NCBI GenBank assembly: GCA_001782645.1
Contig: MFPH01000039.1
Coordinates: forward strand, 1 to 7,969
DNA length: 7,969 nucleotides
Origin: Candidatus Levybacteria bacterium RIFCSPLOWO2_12_FULL_37_14
GTDB taxonomy: Bacteria > Patescibacteriota > Microgenomatia > Levybacterales > UBA12049
Reading direction: 5' to 3'
In this document: piece after piece, positions 1-5,751 of the stretch
Position numbering within the stretch: the first letter of the stretch is position 1
Layout of the letters: the number at the start of each line of letters is the position of its first letter
Position numbers and translations under genes: made by a program
The notes under the pieces: model-generated
Databases searched by the model: none
What the model saw: the letters and a program-made list of their open reading frames with translations, nothing else
What the model was told of the DNA's origin: nothing

Positions 1-1
1 C

Positions 2-292
2 GACATGTTTACCATGCTTTTTTTAAGTAAATATGGCAAAAGACCTTTGCATTTTTTTGGAATTGTTGGAGGCATATTTTTCTTTTTTGGAATTTCAATA
101 TCGATTTATTTATCTATTGTTCATTTTCAAGGACATGCGATTGGAAGAAGACCGCTTCTTTTTCTAGGTATGCTTTTGATTACTGCTGGTCTTCAGGTTT
201 GGTTTACGGGTTTTTTAGCAGATTTAATTATAAATATATCTCACAAAAAGAATAAGGAATTTTTTCTCAAATATTCAACGGAAGAAGCATAG
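2..292 (+). CDS. GT2-family glycosyltransferase, C-terminal membrane anchor (5' end outside window)
   Basis: The reading frame is open to the left edge, so only about 96 residues are visible; the ATG codons at 5 and 14 are probably internal. What remains is two hydrophobic helices. The first follows RPLHFFGIVGG and the second follows IGRRPLLFLGMLL and ends in GLQVWFTGFLADLI, with a charged Lys-rich tail. This spacing (RPLH-F-G, then I-G-RPLL-G, then G-Q-G-ADLI) is the usual C-terminal anchor of polyprenyl-phosphate-type GT2 enzymes of the GtrB/DPM1-like group. Those enzymes move a sugar from a nucleotide sugar onto a lipid carrier at the inner face of the membrane. The catalytic GT-A domain is not visible, so the donor and acceptor are unknown. 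The gene ends four bases before the converging methyltransferase gene, and no terminator hairpin is visible between them. Confidence 0.8.
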   Translation, partial: DMFTMLFLSKYGKRPLHFFGIVGGIFFFFGISISIYLSIVHFQGHAIGRRPLLFLGMLLITAGLQVWFTGFLADLIINISHKKNKEFFLKYSTEEA

Positions 293-296
293 GATA

Positions 297-896
297 TTAT
301 TTCGTTCCCATTATGATTATCCAAGGGAAAGGAAGCTTTACTTTCTTAATCATTAATCCATTTTTTCCGAGATATTTTTTAAAGCTTAGTGGATTCCAAT
401 GATTAATATGCCCTACATCATTCCCTAAGCTTGATAAATTTTTTCCTCTTAAGAAATTACTTATCATAAATAACGGTTCATTGGGAATACTAATAACTAA
501 ATATTTTTTGGAAACTCGCAACATTTCTTTAAGCGCCCTGATTGGATATTCTAAGTGTTCAAGGACCTCTGTGCAGATTATTAAATCAAAAGAATTATCT
601 TTGTAGGGAAGATCGTATACGCTTCCCTGCTTGATAGTCAAATGAGGAAAAAGTTTTTTACCAAAAGATATAGCTTCTTTTGAATATTCCATTCCCTCAA
701 TTTTTTTGCCAATGCCATTTTCTTTTAGCTTGTTTATGGTAAATCCTTCTCCGCAGCCGGCATCAAGTATTGATTCTGCTTTTAAAGGTTTTATTAATGA
801 GATTAAGGATGAGTAAAAGTTTTTGATTAAGAATTTTTGGATTGGATTTTTGCTGGTGTGTTTAACAAAATTGGTGGAAAGTAACGTTTTTGTCAT
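297..896 (-). CDS. Class I SAM-dependent methyltransferase (Methyltransf_11/25-like)
   Basis: A 199-residue protein with a Rossmann-type SAM-binding core. Motif I is ILDAGCGEG (about residues 43-51), an acidic residue at E68 ends the second strand, and DLPYKDNSFDLIICTEVLEHL (95-115) is the standard post-I/motif II region. LVISIPNEP (133-141) is the next strand, and GHINHWNP (162-169) is a typical substrate-side segment of small-molecule methyltransferases. Length is normal for a minimal enzyme, so it appears intact. The substrate cannot be read from sequence; a sugar or lipid in a surface pathway is inferred from the neighbouring glycosyltransferases. ATG at 896 is chosen because it lies about 18 bases after the predicted transcription start. 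No clear Shine-Dalgarno is visible. The C-terminal GLMIKK (180-185) is encoded by a 15-base sequence found twice more in the window. Confidence 0.9.
   Translation of the reverse strand: MTKTLLSTNFVKHTSKNPIQKFLIKNFYSSLISLIKPLKAESILDAGCGEGFTINKLKENGIGKKIEGMEYSKEAISFGKKLFPHLTIKQGSVYDLPYKDNSFDLIICTEVLEHLEYPIRALKEMLRVSKKYLVISIPNEPLFMISNFLRGKNLSSLGNDVGHINHWNPLSFKKYLGKNGLMIKKVKLPFPWIIIMGTK
345..358 (-). repeat. GATTAAT-GATTAAG heptamer pair inside methyltransferase gene
   Basis: Read on the minus strand, two 7-base units, GATTAAT and GATTAAG, lie side by side, preceded by G. This 15-base sequence also occurs on the plus strand at 6836-6850 and 7415-7429. In all three places it is read in the same phase and encodes Gly-Leu-Met-Ile-Lys. 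Confidence 0.6.
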
Positions 897-920
897 TTAA
901 TAGGTTTTATGCAATAATTC

Positions 921-949
921 ATTTTAAATTAAACACAATAAAGATACAA
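921..949 (-). promoter_or_regulatory. Predicted sigma70-type promoter of the methyltransferase gene
   Basis: On the minus strand, TTGTAT (949-944) and TAAAAT (926-921) are separated by exactly 17 bases. The predicted start near 914 would give a leader of about 18 bases before the ATG at 896. It is back to back with the promoter of the plus-strand gene at 1017. Seen by eye only. Confidence 0.5.
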
Positions 950-983
950 GATGTGATTTTTTAATTTGGTTTCCTAAGTAATA

Positions 984-992
984 TGCTAAAAT
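984..992 (+). promoter_or_regulatory. Predicted extended -10 promoter upstream of TylF-like gene
   Basis: TGCTAAAAT is an extended -10 (TG-N-TAAAAT). Only a poor -35 (TTTGGT at 965-970, spacer 16) precedes it. The predicted start near 999 gives an 18-base leader that contains the GGCGGA ribosome-binding site at 1005-1010. Confidence 0.5.
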
Positions 993-1004
993 AATGAATA
1001 AGTT

Positions 1005-1010
1005 GGCGGA
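1005..1010 (+). promoter_or_regulatory. Ribosome-binding site GGCGGA
   Basis: GGCGGA lies six bases before ATG at 1017 and fixes this start. A similar GGCGA at 1706-1710 precedes the ATG at 1716, so both genes use a variant with C in the middle rather than the canonical GGAGG. Confidence 0.5.
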
Positions 1011-1016
1011 ACATAA

Positions 1017-1676
1017 ATGATCAACCTTATAAAGCTAATAATAATAAAATTTCTTGCATCAAGAGGAAGAGTAATTACTAACTATAATGACCATAGACTT
1101 TCCATAATAAGATTAATTACGAATATCAAAAGTGAAGGTCGGATGCTTTTGCAATACAGTGAAGCATATATGATTTATATGCTTGTAAAAAATACGGCAA
1201 AAATTAAAGGTGATTTAGCTGAAGTTGGCGCCTATACGGGAGGATCAGCGAAATTGATTTGTGAAGCTAAAGGAGATAGGGAAGTATATTTGTTCGATAC
1301 CTTTGAAGGATTACCAAAGACAACTAAGTTGGACACATCATTTAAAAGCGGAGAGTATCCTGCTTCATACGAAGATGTAAGAAATTATCTAAAAGAATAT
1401 AGTCACGTGCATCTTATAAAAGGAATATTCCCAAAATCTGCGGAGAAAATAAAAGATAATAAATTTTCTTTCGTCCATCTGGACGTTGACATCTACACCA
1501 GCACAAAAGAATCTTTAAAATTTTTTTACCCACGCATGAATAAGGGAGGAGCTATTATCTCCCATGATTATGTAAGTTCGAATGGTGTCAGAAAAGCTTT
1601 CGATGATTTTTTTAAAAACAAAAAAGAATATCTTTTGCAAGTTTCTGATAGTCAATGTCTTATAATTAAGGTATAG
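1017..1676 (+). CDS. TylF/MycF-family O-methyltransferase
   Basis: A 219-residue SAM-dependent methyltransferase of the TylF/MycF type (macrocin O-methyltransferase family). Markers in order are LQYSEAYMIYML (family-typical helix before the core), AEVGAYTGGSA at 68-78 (SAM-binding glycine loop), FDTFEGLP (a hallmark of the family), HLDVDIYTST with acidic residues D156 and D158, and ISHDY with D184. Characterised members are metal-dependent and methylate sugar hydroxyls; the conserved Asp residues here fit that. In this setting a sugar of a surface glycan is a more likely acceptor than an antibiotic, but that is inference. The usual family length is slightly greater, and the N-terminus here is short. 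The start at 1017 has a GGCGGA site and a promoter just upstream. The gene runs divergently from the other methyltransferase and is followed after 39 bases by a small membrane protein gene. Confidence 0.88.
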   Translation: MINLIKLIIIKFLASRGRVITNYNDHRLSIIRLITNIKSEGRMLLQYSEAYMIYMLVKNTAKIKGDLAEVGAYTGGSAKLICEAKGDREVYLFDTFEGLPKTTKLDTSFKSGEYPASYEDVRNYLKEYSHVHLIKGIFPKSAEKIKDNKFSFVHLDVDIYTSTKESLKFFYPRMNKGGAIISHDYVSSNGVRKAFDDFFKNKKEYLLQVSDSQCLIIKV

Positions 1677-1715
1677 TTTAAGTAGTCTAGTTGCTTTAAG
1701 CTTTTGGCGAAAAAT

Positions 1716-1937
1716 ATGAAAATTCAAGATATTTTATTTTTGATGGTAGTTTTGGCACTTTTTTACAAAAGAAATCCTAAGTGGTTTGTTCTGGTCGGTT
1801 TGCTATGTCTAGCACTCGCTGTTCCTTTGTTTTCAATGTGGATTTTCTTTACAGCAGAGCGTTTAACCTGGTATGCCGCCGCCTTTTTTCTCCTGGCGAT
1901 AATTTTTTACTTATTTAAATCCAAGAATGAACGATAA
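1716..1937 (+). CDS. Small conserved-looking membrane protein, function unknown
   Basis: A 73-residue protein, nearly all hydrophobic. A short helix MKIQDILFLMVVLALF comes first, then KRNPKWF, a second helix VLVGLLCLALAVPLF, a linker with FFTAERLTW, and a third helix YAAAFFLLAIIFYLF with a basic tail. Two or three membrane spans are likely. The ATG at 1716 is preferred over an in-frame TTG at 1704 because GGCGA (1706-1710) lies five bases before it and would sit inside the longer form. The last 11 bases overlap the start of the transporter gene, so translation of the two is probably coupled. That suggests the small protein works with, or is needed for, the EamA transporter. No function is recognised. 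The compact TAERLTWYAAAF segment is the part most likely to be conserved. Confidence 0.75.
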   Translation: MKIQDILFLMVVLALFYKRNPKWFVLVGLLCLALAVPLFSMWIFFTAERLTWYAAAFFLLAIIFYLFKSKNER

Positions 1938-2796
1938 ACAAAAGGCGATTGTTTTAATACTATTAGTTGCTGTTTTAGGAGGAGCAACGTCAACCATTAC
2001 AAAGATTGGTCTTGCAGGTATTCCCCCTTTGAGTTTTGCTTTTATCCGTTTTCTAATTGCCGGAGTTGTTGTTTTTCCTTTTCTTTTGAAAACTAATTTC
2101 CTTAAGGACTTAAAACAACTTATCCCCTTTTCCCTATTGGGAACAATCAATATCGCGTTTTTCATCTTGGGAATTAAGATGACGACTGCAACGATTGGTC
2201 AATTACTTTATGCGGGCGTGCCGCTTTTAACTGCCATTTTTCTTTTTGTTTTATTTAGGGAACGACTGACCATAAAAAAAGGAATCGGTATTACAATTGG
2301 CTTTATTGGAGTAACGCTTGTTACTTTGCTCCCGATTGTCGAGAAGGGGACAAAGTTTTCAGGAGATCTTTTAGGGAATATGCTCATCGGAATGGGAGTA
2401 ATTTCTTGGGCATTATATATGGCGTATTCCAAAAAGAAGCTGGAGTCTTTTTCTCCGCTTGTTGTTACTTCAGCTTTCATATGGGTAACTTGCTTCGCAT
2501 TGCTCCCTTTGTCTCTGACGGATTTAATAGCATATCCGAATTGGTGGCAAAACCTAACATTTTCCGGTGTTTTATCCTTAGGCTACGTAAGTATTGTTTC
2601 GACTGTTTTGGTTTATTTATTAAACCAATATGCGATAAAACATGGGGGGTCAGTATTGGCTTCCATGCAGTTTTATCTTTTTCCCGTTTTCGCATACCTC
2701 TCAGCTTTTCTTCTGTTGGGAGAACAGCTTACGTTAGGGCTTGTTGTCGGAGGAACACTTGCGCTTTTAGGAGTATACATAGCCACCAAAAAATAG
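1927..2796 (+). CDS. EamA/DMT-superfamily transporter
   Basis: A 289-residue inner-membrane protein with two EamA repeats (about 6-135 and 150-287) and ten predicted helices, the full length for the drug/metabolite transporter superfamily. Typical signatures are WxxxT-like GGATSTITKIGL in helix 1, PLSFAFIRFLIAG with conserved Arg41, LFRERLTIKKGIGITIGFIGVTLV at the end of repeat 1, and LLGEQLTLGLVVGGTLALLGVYIA at the end of repeat 2. Family members export or exchange amino acids, nucleotide-linked sugars or other small metabolites; the substrate cannot be assigned. The ATG lies inside the 3' end of the preceding small gene with only a weak purine stretch (AAG), so re-initiation by ribosomes from the upstream gene is likely. 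The gene ends 66 bases before the lipase. Confidence 0.93.
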   Translation: MNDKQKAIVLILLVAVLGGATSTITKIGLAGIPPLSFAFIRFLIAGVVVFPFLLKTNFLKDLKQLIPFSLLGTINIAFFILGIKMTTATIGQLLYAGVPLLTAIFLFVLFRERLTIKKGIGITIGFIGVTLVTLLPIVEKGTKFSGDLLGNMLIGMGVISWALYMAYSKKKLESFSPLVVTSAFIWVTCFALLPLSLTDLIAYPNWWQNLTFSGVLSLGYVSIVSTVLVYLLNQYAIKHGGSVLASMQFYLFPVFAYLSAFLLLGEQLTLGLVVGGTLALLGVYIATKK

Positions 2797-2826
2797 CTAA
2801 AATCCCCAATATTATCATATTACTTA

Positions 2827-2855
2827 TTGCACGCTGGGATATTTTTTACTACATT
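2827..2855 (+). promoter_or_regulatory. Predicted promoter placing the lipase GTG at the mRNA 5' end
   Basis: TTGCAC (2827-2832), a 17-base spacer, and TACATT (2850-2855), which fits TAnnnT. Seven bases separate the -10 from GTG at 2863, so transcription would begin at about 2862, at or one base before the start codon. No purine-rich ribosome-binding site lies between, which fits leaderless translation. Confidence 0.45.
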
Positions 2856-2862
2856 TTAATTA

Positions 2863-5433
2863 GTGAAAGCATTCGTTAAGGGATTTATTGTCCTTATTTT
2901 TTTATCATTTTACTTCAGTGTTTTTATTTCTTTATCTTTCGCCGACACCACTTCTTTCCGAAGCGCGAACATTGTTACCACCAGCGGTTCTCCGGCTTTT
3001 GACAGTATTTCTCTTGCGAATTGTTCTTTTACAGACGGAATTACCTGCGATAAACCGCTGGTTTCTTCTTATGCAAACCTCTATTTTCGGGATTTCGGTA
3101 GTTATGCTGATTTTGGAATACCAAGTGATGCAACAATTACCAAAGTCAAAGTTAAGATGACAGGGAAGGCAAATGTAGGGCTTTATGTTGGCTTGTCTTC
3201 AAGTATTACCAGCTGGGCCAATTGTGGATTCCCCTCGGATATTTGGACTTTTTGGGATTTGGTAGGTAATACAATTAAAGTAAAAACTTTTACTACTGAC
3301 GTTGTATATTCGGGTGTAGTTGTCCAGGCCGTTAGCGGAAATTGTTTTCAGCAGTATAATTTTGATAATAAAAAATTAACTTTCAGAATCAATTATTCTT
3401 CCTCTCAACCCTGGTCTGCCAATATCGATAATCTTGAAATTGCTTTTGACTACAATCCTCCGACTACTCCTACTCCAACCCCGACACCTACACCAAGTCC
3501 TACTCCAACGCCAACGTCCACACCTACTCCAACGCCAACCCCAAAGACTCCGCTTATTCTCATTCCCGGCATCGGAGGTTCGGAATTGAAAATAAATGAG
3601 ATGAAAGTTTGGGCAGAAGACACAGGGCATGGGGGAAAATTTAGCTATCTTTATCCCAAAAATGAAAATGTTTGGCTGAACGAAGACAAAATGGGAGAGT
3701 TTGGCGAAGATGATTACTACGATGTTCTAAGAATGAAGACTGACGGAATAACTTCGGAGGCAAACATAGGATTAACAGGAAATTTGGTGGTTAGAGCTTA
3801 TCAAGGAGCAATAGATTTTTTTATTTCTAATGGTTATGAATTAAATAAGGATTTCTTTGTCTTCCCATACGACTGGAGGAAAGATATTAGCGGAACCAAG
3901 AGTTTTCTTGATGAGGAAATTCAGCAAATCAAAACTCAAACAGGAAGCGCAAAAGTAGATATTGTTGCTCATTCGATGGGCGGATTGGTTGCGAGAAGCT
4001 ATATTTCCGATGCAGCAAGAGCTTTAAATGTTAGAAAATTATTTACCTTGGGAACTCCACATTTGGGATCAGTAAGTTCCTTAAAAGCTTTAAGATATGG
4101 TTATTGTTTAGCAATTGAAATTGGCCCTTTTTGTCTATCTCTAGCTCCATCCGAAATGAAGGATATTGTTCAAAATATGATTAGTGATTATGAGCTAGTA
4201 CCGTCCAAAGCTTACTTCAATTTTTATTCAGGAGAGGACAGTAGCCATCCCTATCCCTATAGAACAGAATCGGGAAGTTTAAATTATAACCAGATTAAGA
4301 ATCTTTTAACAGGATTAAGTTATAATACTTTGCTTTTTAATCCAAGTGAAGCTTTTCATAATTTAGATAATTCGTTATCCAACACAAATGGCGTTGACGT
4401 CACTGTAATTGCAGGATCAGGAATACCTACTTTGGGGCAAATTATTGAAAAGAAAACAACCTCTTTATTGGGAATACAATATGTGCAAAAAGACATTTTA
4501 AATATAAATGGCGATAAAACTGTTCCTTTGCTTAGTGCTTCACTTATTGATTCGGATAAGAATAAATCATTATTAGGTGATGCTGAAGTTTTCTACACCA
4601 ATCAAGAGCATGGAGAATTAGCAGCTTCCGGTTCTGCCCTAAATTTGGTTAAAAATATTTTGGAAGGAAGAGATCAATTGCCTGATGATGTTCTCACGGA
4701 ACCATATTCTTTCAGTGGAACCCAGGTTTCCGTACATTCTCCGGTAAATATTAACGTTTATGATGCAAGCGATAATCATACTGGTCCGACAAGTAATGGA
4801 GATTTCGAAACAAATATTCCCGGAAGTACGTATGATACTTTGGATGACGCTAAATTTATTTTTCTTCCTGATGATGGAGTTTATACAATTAAATTCGAAG
4901 CAACAGACCAGGGAAGTTTTGATTTCAAGATTAGAAGTTATGAAGACAATGTTAATACCTCTACGGTTTTATATAATGATATTCCTTTGACTGTTTCCAC
5001 CAAAGCACAAACTGTCTTAGATACCTTATCGTCTCAGCCGCCAATTTTGCAAGTAGATCAAGATGGGAACGGCACAATAGACAGCAATATAGAACCAACA
5101 GATGAGAATTCGACTCCAACAATAGCCCCAACTACAGCCCCAACCTCATCTTCAACATCAACTTCAACATCCATGTCAACAACTACTTCAACTCCTACGC
5201 CTATCCCAATTTCAACGCTTATTGCTAAATCAAATGACACTTTAATAAAAAAAGAGGATGACAATGCTCAGACTCAAACAACTGATGTAAAAGGCGCTAG
5301 TGACGTAGCTGATAAAAGTTCTGGTAAGGATAAACGGTATGTTCTTGATATAATTGCGCTGAGTGGGATAGTTATAGTTTTACTATTAAGCCGAATAGTC
5401 AGTTTACCTTTTCTTAAGAAGTTTTGGAAATAA
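2863..5433 (+). CDS. Secreted, membrane-tethered LCAT/PGAP1-like lipase or acyltransferase
   Basis: An 856-residue exported alpha/beta hydrolase. Residues 1-27 are a Sec signal peptide with a likely cut after SFA27. Residues 28-198 form a beta-rich domain of unknown family ending in WSANIDNLEIAFDY. Residues 199-230 are a Thr-Pro linker. The catalytic domain (about 231-620) has PGIGGSEL, YDWR (336-339), the nucleophile Ser371 in AHSMGG, GTPHLG (397-402), Asp551 in NGDKTVPLLSA, and His583 in NQEHGEL. This is the order and context of the LCAT/COG1075 group, with Lys552 in place of the usual Gly of GDGTVP. A beta-sandwich (about 625-725) follows, then a Ca-loop-like DQDGNGTID (732-740), a second Ser/Thr-rich linker (749-785), and a C-terminal helix (828-848) with a basic tail that anchors it in the membrane. 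Six Cys (54, 62, 121, 161, 415, 424) could pair as disulfides. It probably cleaves or transfers acyl chains of lipids outside the cell. GTG is the only start that keeps the signal peptide whole. Confidence 0.9.
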   Translation: MKAFVKGFIVLIFLSFYFSVFISLSFADTTSFRSANIVTTSGSPAFDSISLANCSFTDGITCDKPLVSSYANLYFRDFGSYADFGIPSDATITKVKVKMTGKANVGLYVGLSSSITSWANCGFPSDIWTFWDLVGNTIKVKTFTTDVVYSGVVVQAVSGNCFQQYNFDNKKLTFRINYSSSQPWSANIDNLEIAFDYNPPTTPTPTPTPTPSPTPTPTSTPTPTPTPKTPLILIPGIGGSELKINEMKVWAEDTGHGGKFSYLYPKNENVWLNEDKMGEFGEDDYYDVLRMKTDGITSEANIGLTGNLVVRAYQGAIDFFISNGYELNKDFFVFPYDWRKDISGTKSFLDEEIQQIKTQTGSAKVDIVAHSMGGLVARSYISDAARALNVRKLFTLGTPHLGSVSSLKALRYGYCLAIEIGPFCLSLAPSEMKDIVQNMISDYELVPSKAYFNFYSGEDSSHPYPYRTESGSLNYNQIKNLLTGLSYNTLLFNPSEAFHNLDNSLSNTNGVDVTVIAGSGIPTLGQIIEKKTTSLLGIQYVQKDILNINGDKTVPLLSASLIDSDKNKSLLGDAEVFYTNQEHGELAASGSALNLVKNILEGRDQLPDDVLTEPYSFSGTQVSVHSPVNINVYDASDNHTGPTSNGDFETNIPGSTYDTLDDAKFIFLPDDGVYTIKFEATDQGSFDFKIRSYEDNVNTSTVLYNDIPLTVSTKAQTVLDTLSSQPPILQVDQDGNGTIDSNIEPTDENSTPTIAPTTAPTSSSTSTSTSMSTTTSTPTPIPISTLIAKSNDTLIKKEDDNAQTQTTDVKGASDVADKSSGKDKRYVLDIIALSGIVIVLLLSRIVSLPFLKKFWK
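3463..3543 (+). repeat. Thr-Pro-coding 6-bp repeat (linker)
   Basis: About a dozen imperfect copies of a 6-base unit (CCN-ACN, read as Pro-Thr), with Ser substitutions at three positions, encode residues 201-227 of the lipase. Codon usage within the unit varies, which suggests the protein sequence rather than the DNA is maintained. It is an extended linker between the N-terminal domain and the hydrolase. Confidence 0.9.
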
Positions 5434-5646
5434 CTTCCAAGCTCCCCAGATAACCAAAAACCAAAAAGCAATGTCTAATAAAAGCATTGTCTTTTCTGTT
5501 TCAGCTCCAAAAAAATTGAAGCGGGAAAAGCCAAATGGAAGACCAATTGCTCCTTTAGATATGCTTAACGAGAAATCTATGAGGGCCAATCCATAGGTTA
5601 TAATTGTGCTTAATATTAGAATAACTACGAGTGATTTTTTGTTCAT
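5404..5646 (-). CDS. Small two-helix membrane protein, function unknown
   Basis: An 80-residue protein. Helix 1 is about residues 4-24 (LVVILILSTIITYGLALIDF). A middle section rich in Gly and Phe (KGAIGLPFGFSRFNFFGAETEK) follows, then helix 2 (LLLDIAFWFLVIWGAWKLF) and a basic tail. The middle segment looks like a constrained extracytoplasmic loop. ATG at 5646 is chosen over an in-frame GTG at 5673 because the predicted -10 (TGTGATAAT, 5686-5678) puts the transcription start at about 5671. The GTG would then be cut off, and the ATG would have a leader of roughly 25 bases with a weak GGGA site. The 3' end overlaps the lipase 3' end by 30 bases on the opposite strand. No function is recognised; the intact frame and membrane pattern argue it is a real gene. 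Confidence 0.7.
   Translation of the reverse strand: MNKKSLVVILILSTIITYGLALIDFSLSISKGAIGLPFGFSRFNFFGAETEKTMLLLDIAFWFLVIWGAWKLFPKLLKKR
5424..5440. other. Hairpin at the convergent gene ends
   Basis: TTGGAA, a five-base loop, and TTCCAA form a perfect 6-bp stem across the lipase stop codon and inside the last codons of the minus-strand gene's overlap region. No T-run follows on either strand, so it is not a classical intrinsic terminator. A 10-base palindrome (TTCTTAAGAA, 5411-5420) lies next to it. Confidence 0.35.
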
Positions 5647-5677
5647 ACTTTTTCCCAAACTTTCCCTATACACTTAC

Positions 5678-5686
5678 ATTATCACA
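5678..5686 (-). promoter_or_regulatory. Predicted extended -10 promoter of small membrane protein gene
   Basis: On the minus strand TGTGATAAT is a close match to the extended -10 (TG-N-TATAAT with one change). A weak TTGCCC lies 15 bases upstream (5704-5699). The predicted transcription start is near 5671. Confidence 0.5.
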
Positions 5687-5699
5687 AAATTCATTTGTG
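5683..5699. promoter_or_regulatory. Candidate operator palindrome CACAAA-N5-TTTGTG
   Basis: A perfect 6-bp inverted repeat with a five-base spacer, centred at 5691 between two divergent promoters. It overlaps the extended -10 element of the minus-strand promoter, where a bound repressor would block polymerase. No regulator gene lies in the window, and a palindrome of this size may occur by chance. Confidence 0.3.
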
Positions 5700-5736
5700 G
5701 GCAACAGAAAGGAAATAGCTAAAATCTGCTATTTTC

Positions 5737-5745
5737 TGGTACAAT
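5737..5745 (+). promoter_or_regulatory. Extended -10 promoter of the glycosyltransferase operon, leaderless geometry
   Basis: TGGTACAAT is a TG-N extended -10 with TACAAT at 5740-5745. Six bases separate it from GTG at 5752, so the expected first transcribed base is the G of the start codon. No -35 is evident, as is common with extended -10 promoters. Confidence 0.55.
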
Positions 5746-5751
5746 TAGAGG

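Noticed and set aside
1661..1666. Perfect TATAAT near the end of the TylF-like gene
   Set aside because: It lies inside coding sequence and has no -35 at usable spacing (nearest TTGCAA is 20 bases away). The small membrane gene can be read from the upstream promoter.
1515..1727. Minus-strand 70-residue frame across the TylF gene end
   Set aside because: It lies mostly inside a well-supported gene and has no family features.
2791..2804. 14-base sequence AAATAGCTAAAATC repeated at 5713-5726, both upstream of GTG-start genes; GCTAAAAT also at 985-992
   Set aside because: Distances to the starts differ (59 and 26 bases). In DNA this AT-rich, one 14-base match among all pairs is close to chance expectation. 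Only the copy at 985-992 has good -10 geometry.
2802..2840. ATCCC ... GGGAT stem followed by TTTTTT, as a terminator after EamA
   Set aside because: The stem is only 5 bp with a loop of nearly 30 bases, too weak for an intrinsic terminator.
2406..2879. Plus-strand frame of 157 residues overlapping EamA and the lipase start
   Set aside because: Out of frame with the well-supported EamA gene and of low-quality composition (many Cys, Phe and Arg).
3376..3630. Minus-strand open frame encoding Trp/Arg/Gly-rich protein
   Set aside because: It is the antisense of the Thr-Pro linker of the lipase; the composition is explained by the repeat.
5058..5264. Minus-strand open frame rich in Val/Glu/Asp/Gly
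   Set aside because: Antisense of the second Ser/Thr linker of the lipase; no independent start or promoter.
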